From NCBI RefSeq assembly GCF_001866665.1, contig NZ_MLYO01000073.1, positions 1-35,071 of the forward strand: a stretch of 35,071 nucleotides of DNA, given 5' to 3'. The translations under genes and the position numbers were made by a program. Positions 23,925 to 33,365 of this stretch are shown here, piece after piece; positions within the stretch are counted from its first letter, which is position 1; each line of letters begins with the position of its first letter. This DNA is from Streptomyces monashensis. Its GTDB lineage: Bacteria; Actinomycetota; Actinomycetes; Streptomycetales; Streptomycetaceae. The notes beneath the pieces are model-generated. The model was not told the DNA's origin, ran no database searches, and was given only the letters and a program-made list of their open reading frames with translations.

Positions 23925-26465
23925 AATCACAAGTGCCCGGGATTTTAGGATTCGCTCGACGAAATCCCTGGCTTCCGCGAGGAAGCGTCTGAGTGCGGGG
24001 TCGGAGTCGTGGTCGATGGCGAAGGCGTCCAGGTGCTCCAGCAAACGCGGCGAAGCGGCGTTGTAGGGGAAGATTCGGTCCGCCAGGAGGGCACGCATTT
24101 TCTCCGGGCGCTCGGCCCACAGGGTCGGCAGCACCTGAAAGTAGGCCTCAGCGAAGCCGCTGGTGAGCTCAGCGTGCTCGGCCAGACCGAAGCCGTTGGC
24201 CACGGCCAGTACGGCCTCGGTGCCGAGTTCGGTTTCGGTCAGCAGCCGCCACGCCTCCGTCTTGTGGGCGATGTCCGGGATCGCGGCGCGGGCTCCGCGG
24301 GCCTCGTTGCGGCCCTGGTCGGTGGGATCGCATTCGAGTTCCGCGTCGATTTCGGGGTCGCCAGCCCTCCCGGTGGCGGCTAGCCGGCGGAGAAGCATCC
24401 AGCGCAGGTCGGTGTCGACGGTCAGGCCCGCGACGGTCTTGGTCCCGCTCAGCAGGGCGCTCAGGTAGTCCAGTTGCCGCGAGGTGGTCGCGGTGCGGGC
24501 GAGGAGCTGAGCCCAGGACAGTTGGAGGTCCCCGCCCGGCTCGGCGTCGTGCAGCAGTTCCAGAGCAGACTCGGCCAGTTCGCTCTTGCCGACGGGGACC
24601 CAGGCCGGGTCGGCGAGAGTGCGTATCACATACGTCGCGGTCTGGTGCAGGGACTGCAGGACCGCGATCGAATCCTCGGTTCCCATGCCGCGCGTGAGCA
24701 TGCGCACGAACGTGGGGACGCTGATTTTCGCGTGGACGGTCATGTCCACCACAGCTCCCCAGGAGATCGCGCGCGCCAGTGAATCGGCGAACGTGCCGAT
24801 GCTCTCCCTCAGGGTGACGAGTGAGTGTGGGTCGAACTCGATCAGCGCGAAGGTGAGGTCGTCGTCGTTGAGTAGTACGAGGTCCGGCTGCCGGACGCCG
24901 ACCAGTTCGGGCACCGGGGTGCGGGCACCGATCACTTCAACCTCGAGCCGTCGGGTGCGGACCAGGGCGTCGTTCACGAGGTTGTAGAGGCCTACGGCGA
25001 TGTGGTGTGGGCGCAAGTGCGGATGCGTCTCGGGAGCGGATTGCAGCACCGTGAACTCGGTGTACGCGCCACCTTCGTCAAGCTCGAAGGCTGAGCTGAG
25101 GGTACTGACTCCGGCGGTCTCCAGCCACGCCTTCGACCAATCGGACAGATCCTTCCCCGAAGCCTGCTCCAGCTTCGCCAGTAGATCGCTGAGCGAGGCG
25201 TTGCCCCCGGCGTAGTCGGCGAAGTAGGCCCGGACACCAGCGAAGAACCGCTCGCGGCCCACGTACGCGACCAGGGCCTTGAGTACCGCGGCGCCCTTGG
25301 CGTAGCTGATCCCGTCGAAGTTCGCGATCGCCTCGCTGAGCGTGCCGACCTCCGCCGCGATGGGGTGCGTGGACGGCAACTGGTCCTGCGCGTAGCCCCA
25401 GGTCTTGCGACCGTTGGCGAAGGTGGTCCACGCCTCGCTGAACCGGGTGGCCTCGGCGGACGCGAGGCTCCCACAGAACTCGGCGAAGGACTCGTTGAGC
25501 CACAGGTCGCCCCACCACTGCATGGTCACGTGGTCGCCGAACCACATGTGTGCCATCTCATGCATGACGATCATGGCTCGCAGTTCGTACTTGGCCGTCG
25601 TGGCTTTGGAGCGGAACAGCAACTGTTCGCTGAAGGTGACCAGGCCGGGGTTCTCCATCGCGCCAGAACGGCATTCGGGCACGAAGATCTGACCGTACTT
25701 CGGGAACGGAAGGTCGGAGTCGAACAGTTCGGTGAAGTAGTCCAAGCCCTGTTTGGTGATTCCGAACATGTCCTCCGGCTCGAGGTGCGCCGCGAGCGAG
25801 GCGCGGACGCCGAGCTCTAGTTGGATGACCTGGCCGCGCGCGGTGGTGTGACTGTCGTGCACGACGGTGTACTCACCGGCGCACAGGCACGCGAGATACG
25901 TGGACAGCCGTGGTGTGGGCGGGAAGGTCCACGTCGCGGCGTCCTGCGAACCGACGGGTAGGCGCTTGGGCGAGGGCATGTTGGACAGGACGGTCCAGTG
26001 CGCCGGCGCGGTTACGGACAGGTGGAAGACCGCCTTGAGGTCGGGCTGCTCGAAGTCAGCGTAGACACGCCGCGCGTCGGCGGGCTCAAAGTTCGTGTAC
26101 GTATACACATGGCCGTCGGCGGAGTCAGTGAAGCGGCTGAGACCGCCGCCGTCGGCGCCGTACGCGCAGGATGCCGTGACGCGCAGCTCGTTCTCGGCCG
26201 CCAGCCCGCGAAGCGTGATACGTCCGTCCCGGTACGCGGTGGCTGGGTCGATCGGACGCCCATTCAGCAGGATCTCGTGGACCGTGTCGGCGATGAGGTC
26301 GGCGTGGGTTTCAACGGCCGGTTCCGCGCAGGAGAAGCGAATGACCGAGGTCGAGCGGAAGGTCCGCTCGCCTTGAGTGAGGTCGAGCGAGACGTGGTAC
26401 GTGTCGACCCGGAGCAGGCGTGCCCGCTCGACGGTCTCCGCGCGGGTGATCTCCGCTACGCGCAT
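23913..26465 (-). CDS. pepN: M1 family aminopeptidase N
   Basis: The 850-residue protein has the full M1 layout. GAMEN at 268-272 (exopeptidase motif) is followed by the zinc site HEMAHMWFGDH at 302-312 (H302, E303, H306), the third ligand E325 in LNESFAEF 18 residues later, and a helical ERAP1-like C-terminal domain. The length is normal for actinobacterial PepN. The ATG at 26465 overlaps the end of the MmgE/PrpD gene by ten bases. A longer frame to 26978 would cover that gene antisense-like and encodes Arg-rich sequence. As the last gene of a YcaO operon it is a candidate for trimming leader residues from the N-terminus after endoproteolysis (inference); generic peptide recycling is the alternative. 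Confidence 0.92.
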   Translation of the reverse strand: MRVAEITRAETVERARLLRVDTYHVSLDLTQGERTFRSTSVIRFSCAEPAVETHADLIADTVHEILLNGRPIDPATAYRDGRITLRGLAAENELRVTASCAYGADGGGLSRFTDSADGHVYTYTNFEPADARRVYADFEQPDLKAVFHLSVTAPAHWTVLSNMPSPKRLPVGSQDAATWTFPPTPRLSTYLACLCAGEYTVVHDSHTTARGQVIQLELGVRASLAAHLEPEDMFGITKQGLDYFTELFDSDLPFPKYGQIFVPECRSGAMENPGLVTFSEQLLFRSKATTAKYELRAMIVMHEMAHMWFGDHVTMQWWGDLWLNESFAEFCGSLASAEATRFSEAWTTFANGRKTWGYAQDQLPSTHPIAAEVGTLSEAIANFDGISYAKGAAVLKALVAYVGRERFFAGVRAYFADYAGGNASLSDLLAKLEQASGKDLSDWSKAWLETAGVSTLSSAFELDEGGAYTEFTVLQSAPETHPHLRPHHIAVGLYNLVNDALVRTRRLEVEVIGARTPVPELVGVRQPDLVLLNDDDLTFALIEFDPHSLVTLRESIGTFADSLARAISWGAVVDMTVHAKISVPTFVRMLTRGMGTEDSIAVLQSLHQTATYVIRTLADPAWVPVGKSELAESALELLHDAEPGGDLQLSWAQLLARTATTSRQLDYLSALLSGTKTVAGLTVDTDLRWMLLRRLAATGRAGDPEIDAELECDPTDQGRNEARGARAAIPDIAHKTEAWRLLTETELGTEAVLAVANGFGLAEHAELTSGFAEAYFQVLPTLWAERPEKMRALLADRIFPYNAASPRLLEHLDAFAIDHDSDPALRRFLAEARDFVERILKSRALVIPGS

Positions 26466-27787
26466 TCGGCACCGGCCAGGTTGGAAAGCGATAGATCGGC
26501 CAGCAGGCGGTCGGTGGCTTCGCTCGGCAGTCCCAGCGCGTTGCACTGCCGAAGCTTGCGCATCGGGAGGCCCGGCCTCAGTTTGGGTTCGCCGGTGATC
26601 CCGAACGTCATCTGACGCTCGGACAGGATCGAACCGCCGTTGAACAAGCGCAGGACGCTCGGTGCGGTCTCGCCCAAGTCGGTGACCATACGTCCATTGT
26701 CGACGAGCCGGATTCGGCTGACGGCGCCGGCGAACGAATCGGGTGCTGTCGCGATTGCCTGGAAGCGGGCGTCCCAGTCCGTGCCGTGTTCGAGGATCAG
26801 CGCGGCAACGAGGGTCAGCGAGAATCTGGCCTCCTCGAGGGTGGAGGGTGCTTCGTACTTGTGCGCCTCGAAGATATACGTCGGTATTTCCCACTCCACG
26901 CGATCGAACGGCGGAAGCTGAGGGGCGGGGCCGAACGCGTCCAGCAGAAGGCCGACGGGCTCGTCGAAGTATGCGCATACGGGCGACTGCTTGAAGTGGG
27001 TCGGCACGAGGTCGATGGCTGCGGGAAACCAGAACTCGCGGACTTCAACGGGCGTGTCGGGTATCGGATCGGTGAGTGGAAGACACCAGTCCTTGCTCGA
27101 CGGAACACACCCCTTGCTCGCGAACCGCGCCGCGTCGTAGCCGATCCGAGCCGCCGAGGCCACTTGGAAGGCCTTTCCCGTCCCGCCGAAGGCGTGCTGC
27201 GAGCCCCCGGCCGCCGAGCACGCCAGTGCCATGGCCGAGCGGATGGTCTCAGTTCTACCTCGCACCGCCCAAGCACAGGCGGCGGCCGTCGCGGGCGCCC
27301 CCAGAGTCGAGGTGAGGTGGTGCCCGGCATCCTTGAGCTGCTGACCGACCGCGTCCGCGAGGTGCGCCATACATTCGAGGCCGAGGAGATACGCCTGAAG
27401 CACCCGGTCGACCTCGATTCCCGCACTATGCCGCAGCGCGTCGAGCGCGGGCAGGATGATGACTCCGGGGTGGCCGCCGGTGGCATAGTGGACGCTGTCG
27501 AAATCACTGGCGTGCGCGAGTAACGCGTTGGTGAACGTGGCATTGGAGGCGTCGACCGCCCGATCGCTCCACCAGATCCGGGCGCCGGAGGCGGTCTCGG
27601 GGAACTCGGAGACCACGGCCCACAACTCCGGCCGGTCGGCCCTCGTGATGTAGTGGCAGGCCATCGTGTCGACCAGAGTCAGCTTCGCCTCGAGGAGTTG
27701 GGCTTCGGAGAACCGGCCCGGACCGAATCCCGCGATTTCCGCGGGAAGGCTGGCGAGCCTGCGAATCGGCGAGTCCACGTGGGTCAC
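26456..27787 (-). CDS. MmgE/PrpD family protein
   Basis: The 443-residue protein matches the MmgE/PrpD fold. The N-terminal helical domain contains ALLAHASDFDSVHYATGG and then HPGVIILPALDAL at about 88-118, the family's active-site segment (AHxxDFD...HPG). The second domain carries VPTHFKQSPVCAYFDEPV and GGSILSERQMTFG. Members include 2-methylcitrate dehydratase and cis-aconitate decarboxylase. The GTG start overlaps the exporter stop (GTGA). Its presence in a YcaO operon is unusual. It might dehydrate or decarboxylate a peptide side chain or make a building block, but neither can be read from sequence. Confidence 0.9.
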   Translation of the reverse strand: MTHVDSPIRRLASLPAEIAGFGPGRFSEAQLLEAKLTLVDTMACHYITRADRPELWAVVSEFPETASGARIWWSDRAVDASNATFTNALLAHASDFDSVHYATGGHPGVIILPALDALRHSAGIEVDRVLQAYLLGLECMAHLADAVGQQLKDAGHHLTSTLGAPATAAACAWAVRGRTETIRSAMALACSAAGGSQHAFGGTGKAFQVASAARIGYDAARFASKGCVPSSKDWCLPLTDPIPDTPVEVREFWFPAAIDLVPTHFKQSPVCAYFDEPVGLLLDAFGPAPQLPPFDRVEWEIPTYIFEAHKYEAPSTLEEARFSLTLVAALILEHGTDWDARFQAIATAPDSFAGAVSRIRLVDNGRMVTDLGETAPSVLRLFNGGSILSERQMTFGITGEPKLRPGLPMRKLRQCNALGLPSEATDRLLADLSLSNLAGAECA

Positions 27788-29019
27788 TGTGCATCCGCTT
27801 CGACAGGGCCGCGCTCAACAGGGGCTCGCCGCGACTGCAGGCTCCAGACCGCGAGCGCCGCGACGAGGCACGCCGCGAGCAGGAGTGCGGAGACGATCAG
27901 CATGAAACGGGTGCCGACGCCCTGCGTCAGGCCACCTGCCAGCAGGGGCCCGAGCCCGGCTCCCAACAGCGTGAGCGAGTTGTTCGTGCCGAGCACGAGT
28001 CCGCGGGCTTCGCGCCCCACCTGAGTGTGCGTCAGCCACACCATGAGCATGGTCCCGAACTCGCACGAAAACGTGATGGTCACGACATAGCCGACCGCGA
28101 ATACCGTGACGGAGCTGGCAATGCTCATGACCAGCACGCCGAGACACGCGCCAGCTAGTCCGGCGCCCAAGCTCCGCTCGAATCCGTAGCGGTCGGCGAG
28201 GGTGCCCCACACCCCCGCCATCCCGAGCGCGATCCCGCCGCCCACCAGGAACATGGTGCCGGTGAACTCCGCGCTGTGCGAGGAGTGCAGTGTCTGTGTC
28301 AGGAACAGCGGTACCAGGAGGGTGATGCACGAGACGACGCAGGCGCTGACGAAGGAGACGAGCAGCGGGGTTCCCAGTCCATTGCGCACCGAGACGGCGA
28401 AGAGCGGGGCGAAAGGGTTGAGCGAACGTGCCGTGCGGCCCTCTCCCGGAATCTGGGGCAGGGCGAACGCCGTCAGGAGAGCGCCAACGCCCATGACGGC
28501 GGCCGTGCACACATAGGTGCCAGTGAACCCGATAGTCGCCACCCCGACGCCGCACAGGGCCGGACCCGCCAGCGCCCCGGCCGACCTCGCCGCCGAGAGC
28601 GCCGACATCGCCCGCGCCGCTTGACTCTCTCTGACGATCTTGGCGGCCATCGCGAACGCGGCGGGGATGAATCCCGAAGCCAGTCCGTTCACGACGCGGA
28701 TACCGAGGATCTGCCAGGGCGAGTGGCACAGCGGGAAGAGCGCGTACACGACGGTGAGCAGCACACCCGAGCGCAGCATCATCGCCTTCGGACCGAACCG
28801 ATCGCTGAGCCTACCCCACACCGGCGAGACGAACGCGCTGACCAGGAAGGAGGCCGCGCTGACCAGACCGGTCAAGAGCGAGGCGTCATGACCGTGGTAC
28901 ACCGAGAGCAGGTACAGCGGGACGAGGACGAAGTTCATGTAGAACGACGTCGAGGAGAGGAGGACGCATCCCGCGATGAGCGAGATCCTCATCCCCGGGC
29001 TTGATTCTTCTTCGGTCAC
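27784..29019 (-). CDS. MFS exporter
   Basis: The 411-residue protein has about twelve membrane segments, with VSPVWGRLSDRFGPKAMMLRS near 63-83 (MFS motif A between helices 2 and 3) and a second GTLADRYGFERS between helices 8 and 9. The GTG start overlaps the M16-like gene stop, and the gene stop overlaps the MmgE/PrpD start. It is a plausible exporter of the mature peptide and immunity factor (inference). Confidence 0.9.
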   Translation of the reverse strand: MTEEESSPGMRISLIAGCVLLSSTSFYMNFVLVPLYLLSVYHGHDASLLTGLVSAASFLVSAFVSPVWGRLSDRFGPKAMMLRSGVLLTVVYALFPLCHSPWQILGIRVVNGLASGFIPAAFAMAAKIVRESQAARAMSALSAARSAGALAGPALCGVGVATIGFTGTYVCTAAVMGVGALLTAFALPQIPGEGRTARSLNPFAPLFAVSVRNGLGTPLLVSFVSACVVSCITLLVPLFLTQTLHSSHSAEFTGTMFLVGGGIALGMAGVWGTLADRYGFERSLGAGLAGACLGVLVMSIASSVTVFAVGYVVTITFSCEFGTMLMVWLTHTQVGREARGLVLGTNNSLTLLGAGLGPLLAGGLTQGVGTRFMLIVSALLLAACLVAALAVWSLQSRRAPVERGPVEADAQ

Positions 29020-29996
29020 GAAAGCTGCCCCTCTTCTCGCAGACTTACGAAGTGCTCGAGCGAAACGTGGGAGATCTGGTCGAGGTACTCCTGAAGGCTT
29101 TCATGTGGTGTGCGCGCGGCGACGGAGAGCCACCAGCGCATGAGTCCGTAAGACTCCTCCGTCGCCCTGGCGAGACCCCCGAGCCTCGCCGCACGCGCGA
29201 TACGCAGGCTGTGGGCCGCCTCAGCGGGTGACGCGGAACGCAGCCAGAGCTCGCATTGCGCCACGACGGCCCATCTGGTCTTCTCGTCCGTCGGTATGGT
29301 GACGTTGAGGCCCCAGCCCCGCGGCGTGAGGCGGAGGTCCGCCTGAATGCCGGAGACCAGCGCGTACTCCTCGCGCAAGACCTTCAGCAGGCCCGCCGAG
29401 TGGCAGGCCGCCACTGCCGCGCGCAGGAGATCCGTGGACGCCGCGGACGTGTGCCGGTCTCGATCGAATTCGAAAACGAGCTCGACGGGCGCGCCGAGCG
29501 GCCTGACCGCGGCCTCGACCGGCCGCGACGCCTCGAAGAGTCCCGCATCGAACGATGTCGGCAGCCGTCGGACGAGTTCGCCTACGGCCTCGAATACTTC
29601 GTCGACTCTCGATGAAGGCTCCGCACAGGACACAGCACAGGACAGCGGCAGGATCTCGACTGGCTTCGTCGCCTCGCTGTCGGCGAAAGTCGAGAGCACG
29701 GACTCCAATGCCTCGACGGCAGGCAACTCGTCCCCCAGCTTCGCGCTCACTGACAGCGACACGCTGCCACTGCGGACCTCGGCCGTGAGGCGCGCCCGGG
29801 CAGTGGGTGGCGAAGCGCACAGTGCTCGGGCTAGTTCGGCTTCGAACTCCGAGACGGCGAACTCGACCGTGACCCTGAGCCGTTCGGCGGCCGGTTCCCT
29901 GATGAACGCCAGTGCCGGCAGTTCTGCCGAAACGTGCTGCACTGCGACGCGCTGGTCGACACGGCTGCGGATGAACTCCGTCAGTTCGGGCGTCAT
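29016..29996 (-). CDS. M16-like peptidase partner lacking the zinc site
   Basis: The 326-residue product follows the M16 peptidase gene with an ATGA overlap (ATG 29996 inside the TGA at 29993). It has the alternating helix/strand pattern of an M16 half-domain but no HxxEH. Segments such as AGLLKVLREEYALVSGIQADL and WGLNVTIPTDEKTRW fit the C-terminal M16 half, where an RxY-like region helps bind substrate. This is the typical partner of heterodimeric M16 peptidases, in which one subunit binds metal and the other helps recognise substrate. An Arg-rich upstream extension to 30230 overlaps the active subunit gene and is not translated from a recognisable site. Confidence 0.72.
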   Translation of the reverse strand: MTPELTEFIRSRVDQRVAVQHVSAELPALAFIREPAAERLRVTVEFAVSEFEAELARALCASPPTARARLTAEVRSGSVSLSVSAKLGDELPAVEALESVLSTFADSEATKPVEILPLSCAVSCAEPSSRVDEVFEAVGELVRRLPTSFDAGLFEASRPVEAAVRPLGAPVELVFEFDRDRHTSAASTDLLRAAVAACHSAGLLKVLREEYALVSGIQADLRLTPRGWGLNVTIPTDEKTRWAVVAQCELWLRSASPAEAAHSLRIARAARLGGLARATEESYGLMRWWLSVAARTPHESLQEYLDQISHVSLEHFVSLREEGQLS

Positions 29997-31303
29997 CGAA
30001 GATCCCCCGGAGCACCGAGAGCGGCTGTCCTGGCGTAGTGTGGAACCGAACGAATCCATGCGCACGCTTCGCGAAGCTGATCCGTCGTCAGCGAGCGCAG
30101 AATGTGCTCTGGCCGCAGTTCCCCGCCTGCTGGAAGCCCGTAGAGCTGAATGACGGTCGCGAGCCAACGTGCACGCTGGATACTCGAGCCGGACTTCTCC
30201 GAGTACTCCCGCGCCTGACGCATCGCGCATTCGATGGTCGCGCTCTCAAGCGCGTCGTCCATGGTCAGCGCACGAAGAGCCTCCGCGACACCGCGGGTGA
30301 ATCCGCGTGCCGCCGCGCCGACGCTACTCGCGTACTCGGCGGTGGCCAGATCACCGAAACGAGTCTCGAAGATCTGGTGGAACTGGCCCCATCTGACGGT
30401 CATTCCCTGGCACTGCTTCGCCAAGGCTCGACCGTCCTGGACCCGTGCGGGGAAGTCCGACAGGACCGTTTCCAGAATTACCTTCACGGCGAGGTAGAGC
30501 GCCGGGTCGCCGACCGGCTCCGGCGTGGGCAGCGCGAGAAGGCCGTAGCAACGCCCCCTCGCGTCATCGTCCAGGAGGTCCTCGGTAAGCGAACGAGCCC
30601 GCAGCCGCGGTGCGGCAGGCTCCTCGGTATCGGGCCTCAGGTCTAGCGAATCGAGGCATTCCGCGAGGCGTTCGGCGAGGCCGGAAGCCGGATCCGGCGA
30701 TGAGGCGACAACACTCACTCTGCGGTTGAGATACGTCTGCCGGTAGTAGTTGAGCAGCGAGTCGGCTGTCACGGCGGGCCGGTAGTGCGCGGGATAGCCA
30801 TCGTGGCTCGATTCCGCGTCCAGGAACGCCAGATCCCGCGCTCCACGCCAGGTGTCCAGCGAGTAAGCGTTGGCGGCATGCCGGGTCGTGACTTCGTGCT
30901 CGATGACACGGAGCGCGTTTTCGATGTCCGACCGGTCGAACCTCACGACCGAGAGACGGGCACGCAGAGAACGTTCGAGGAGCGCATCCGGGCTCTCATA
31001 AGGCACCACATCGAGGAACGTCGTCGAGTCCGGACGTGTGACTGCCGTAGAATAGCCGCCGACGGCTTCCAGCGAAGCATGTACGGACTCGTCCAAACGC
31101 AGGGTGCGGGCTCTGAAGAGCAGATGCTCGACAAGATGGGCATACCCGACCGTGCCGACGTGCTCGGAGCGGAAACCGGAGCACGTGGACAGCGCGAGAA
31201 CCTGACTTGCCGATTCCTCGACTCGTCGGCACACGATGTCGAAGCCGGCCGCATGAACCGTCGCTTCTTCAATGGTCTTCGAGGCCTCGGCTAGGGCGGT
31301 CAC
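29993..31303 (-). CDS. M16 family zinc peptidase, active subunit
   Basis: The 436-residue protein has the inverted zinc motif HLVEH at 56-60 (H56, E59, H60) in GTVGYAHLVEHLLFRA, with the third ligand around E135-E137 in ALRVIEHEV, and GGYSTAVTRPDSTTFLDVV downstream as in mitochondrial-processing-peptidase relatives. The GTG at 31303 overlaps the stop of the SagB-type gene (GTGA), which fixes the start; the longer frame upstream is Arg-rich and lies antisense-like within the dehydrogenase gene. Paired M16 proteins occur in other peptide-maturation operons (for example subtilosin AlbE/AlbF). Here they are the likely leader peptidase. Confidence 0.87.
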   Translation of the reverse strand: MTALAEASKTIEEATVHAAGFDIVCRRVEESASQVLALSTCSGFRSEHVGTVGYAHLVEHLLFRARTLRLDESVHASLEAVGGYSTAVTRPDSTTFLDVVPYESPDALLERSLRARLSVVRFDRSDIENALRVIEHEVTTRHAANAYSLDTWRGARDLAFLDAESSHDGYPAHYRPAVTADSLLNYYRQTYLNRRVSVVASSPDPASGLAERLAECLDSLDLRPDTEEPAAPRLRARSLTEDLLDDDARGRCYGLLALPTPEPVGDPALYLAVKVILETVLSDFPARVQDGRALAKQCQGMTVRWGQFHQIFETRFGDLATAEYASSVGAAARGFTRGVAEALRALTMDDALESATIECAMRQAREYSEKSGSSIQRARWLATVIQLYGLPAGGELRPEHILRSLTTDQLREACAWIRSVPHYARTAALGAPGDLR

Positions 31304-32049
31304 GGCAGCACCACGGTCTGAACCGGCAGTTCCTGGTCCGCCTTGAGGTCGAGCATCCTGCTGAGCCGAGACTCGCTGAAACCGCCGAACGGGCAGCATG
31401 CGACGCCGAGAGCGCTGGCGACCAATGCCAGGTTCTGCGATGCGTGTCCCGCCTCGATCAGCGCGTACCGGTAGCCTCGCGCTCCGTACTTCACCATATT
31501 GCGATCGATCGCGGCGGTGAACACGAAGACGGCGCGCGGACCGCCGGACCACGCGTAAAGCGCCGTGGTGATCTCGTTCGCCTGGCCTCGATCAGGCGAG
31601 GGGATGGCGACCAGAGCGTTGTGTGTCACGGAGAAGTGGTAGACGCCCGCGTCGAGCGACTGGACGCGTGGCGCGAGCACGTACACCTCGAGCGGGAATC
31701 GTGCGCCGGCCGAGGGGTAGTAGCGCGAGACGCCTGGCGGCTTGTCGGACTGAGGGCGGATCCCGGTGCTGCGAATGAGCAAGGTGGCCAGTTCCCGCAG
31801 GGACAGCGGATCGTCGGTGCGCGCCCGCTCCGACCGCCGCCGATCGAGGCTCTCCGCCAGGCTGACGTCGTCGAGACCCAAGGGCTCGGGCAATGGCACC
31901 TGCCGGTAACCCGGAAACTGCTTGGTGCTGATCGCCCGCCAGGACAGCGGCCACTGCGATGCGTCGAAGCCCGTCTCCAGGGCCGACATCCACGTCGGTG
32001 AGGACGTGTACTGATGGAATGCGATGACTTCGTCACGTGGCATGTTCAT
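31300..32049 (-). CDS. SagB-type FMN-dependent dehydrogenase (nitroreductase fold)
   Basis: The 249-residue protein has the SagB/ThcOx pattern: ESLDRRRSERARTDDPLSL near 63-82 with FMN-phosphate-binding RRRSxR, PSAGARFPLEVYVLAP at about 110-126, YRYALIEAGHASQNLALVA and ALGVACCPFGGF near the end. These enzymes oxidise azolines made by YcaO proteins to aromatic azoles. The ATG at 32049 overlaps the YcaO stop (ATGA). The conserved position next to YcaO and the E1-like partner makes a thiazole/oxazole-forming trimer nearly certain. Confidence 0.9.
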   Translation of the reverse strand: MNMPRDEVIAFHQYTSSPTWMSALETGFDASQWPLSWRAISTKQFPGYRQVPLPEPLGLDDVSLAESLDRRRSERARTDDPLSLRELATLLIRSTGIRPQSDKPPGVSRYYPSAGARFPLEVYVLAPRVQSLDAGVYHFSVTHNALVAIPSPDRGQANEITTALYAWSGGPRAVFVFTAAIDRNMVKYGARGYRYALIEAGHASQNLALVASALGVACCPFGGFSESRLSRMLDLKADQELPVQTVVLP

Positions 32050-33365
32050 AGGAAGGGATGCGGTCCGATCTTGTCCGTCGTGCTCCCCGAGCCGCTGCCG
32101 ACGATGCGTTCCTGCAGCCTCGCCGTACGGATCATGCACGACTCGTCGAGGTGCATCGGTTGCAGCGCCGGGACCAGCGCCTTGAGGCAGTAGACGCCGA
32201 AAGACCGCACATCCGGCGGCGTGCAGTCGACGACGATGGCGCCACCCGGGAGAGACACGAGGTGGTCCACAAGCTGCGCGGGTTCGTAGATGGGAGCGTC
32301 CGTCACCGCGCTCTCCGGCATGACGGCTGCCCCGTCGAACCAACTCAGTGTGCCAACACGCTCCGGCTGCGCCCAGTAGTACCCGCGCAGTTCACCGCTC
32401 GTCACAGGTTGGGCTGACGGCGCCCGGCTCAACAATTGTTCGCCGTACGCGAGCCGGCTCCTCAGGGCCCTGTTGAACGCGGCCGCCTCGCACAGCGCGC
32501 TCTCCGCCGCCGCAGCGATGCTCGCCGCCGCCCCGCTGCCGACACAGACCGCCGGGCTCCGGCCCGTCGGATCCTCGACGACGACGACGACCACATGAGC
32601 AGGCAGGTCCGTCTGAACCTGGGCGAAGGTCACGGATTTGTCGGTAGCTTGCATGGCCCGCGTGTAGGCGAGCATCCGCGGACCGAGCACGTGCGCCGGT
32701 TCGATCAATCGAACGGCACAGCCGCCGTAATGCAGCAGCATCGTCGCATCGCGTTCGACGATCTCGTGCAGAGCCCGCGTCAGGGTGTGCGGCCAGGCGA
32801 GGCCGCTCGCCGCCCCGGTCGTCAACGGCTCGCGCAGCTCCTGCTCGCCGTCGGCGAAGGCGTAAGGGACGTACACGGCCTGAGCCGGAACGAGGACCTC
32901 GGCGCCAGTCGCCAGGTCGAGCCCGGCCACCCAGCGAAAGAGCGAATCTCTATCGACCGGGCGGCGCACATCCGCGAAGAGGTCGACGTCGATGAAGGCT
33001 CTCAACTGCTCGGCCAACCTCTTCGGTGAGGCGTGCACCAGCCGGTCCTTCTCGTAGAGCGACAGACTGTAGCGTTCGAAGCCCTCGAACATCGCGCGGG
33101 ACGCCGACGAAACCGGCTCGTCGGTACGTCCCATCATGATCGGGCCGACGCGGTAGCCGCCGTCGGAGAGCGACGCGGTTGGCCGCAGCTCCATCCGGAC
33201 AGAGAGCAGGTCGTGATCGTCGTTGTAGTAGTTCTTCTCTTCGCGGAGTTCATTGAAGAGCCCGGTCGCCGAGTCCACGGACGCCTGGAAGCGGCGGTGG
33301 AGCGCGGTCGCGTCGGGCTCGTCGCGCTCAGGCCCGGACAGCAGCTTCTCGCGGAGCCCGATCAC
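32046..33365 (-). CDS. YcaO-family cyclodehydratase
   Basis: The 439-residue protein has the YcaO ATP-binding residues: SRAMFEGFERYSL at 89-101 (E94, E97, R98) and ALHEIVERDA near 205-215, with ALCEAAAFNRALRSR further on. The C-terminus ends KIGPHPFL, close to the Pro-rich tail (PxPxP) of azoline-forming YcaOs. The enzyme activates peptide amides by phosphorylation and closes Cys/Ser/Thr rings. The GTG start overlaps the stop of the E1-like partner (GTGA). Stand-alone amidation or thioamidation YcaOs usually lack a SagB neighbour, so azole formation is favoured. Confidence 0.93.
   Translation of the reverse strand: MIGLREKLLSGPERDEPDATALHRRFQASVDSATGLFNELREEKNYYNDDHDLLSVRMELRPTASLSDGGYRVGPIMMGRTDEPVSSASRAMFEGFERYSLSLYEKDRLVHASPKRLAEQLRAFIDVDLFADVRRPVDRDSLFRWVAGLDLATGAEVLVPAQAVYVPYAFADGEQELREPLTTGAASGLAWPHTLTRALHEIVERDATMLLHYGGCAVRLIEPAHVLGPRMLAYTRAMQATDKSVTFAQVQTDLPAHVVVVVVEDPTGRSPAVCVGSGAAASIAAAAESALCEAAAFNRALRSRLAYGEQLLSRAPSAQPVTSGELRGYYWAQPERVGTLSWFDGAAVMPESAVTDAPIYEPAQLVDHLVSLPGGAIVVDCTPPDVRSFGVYCLKALVPALQPMHLDESCMIRTARLQERIVGSGSGSTTDKIGPHPFL

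Noticed and set aside
26466..26978. 170-residue extension of the aminopeptidase
   Set aside because: It is Arg-rich, unlike the M1 N-terminus, and lies within the MmgE/PrpD gene; the 850-residue version has the normal length.
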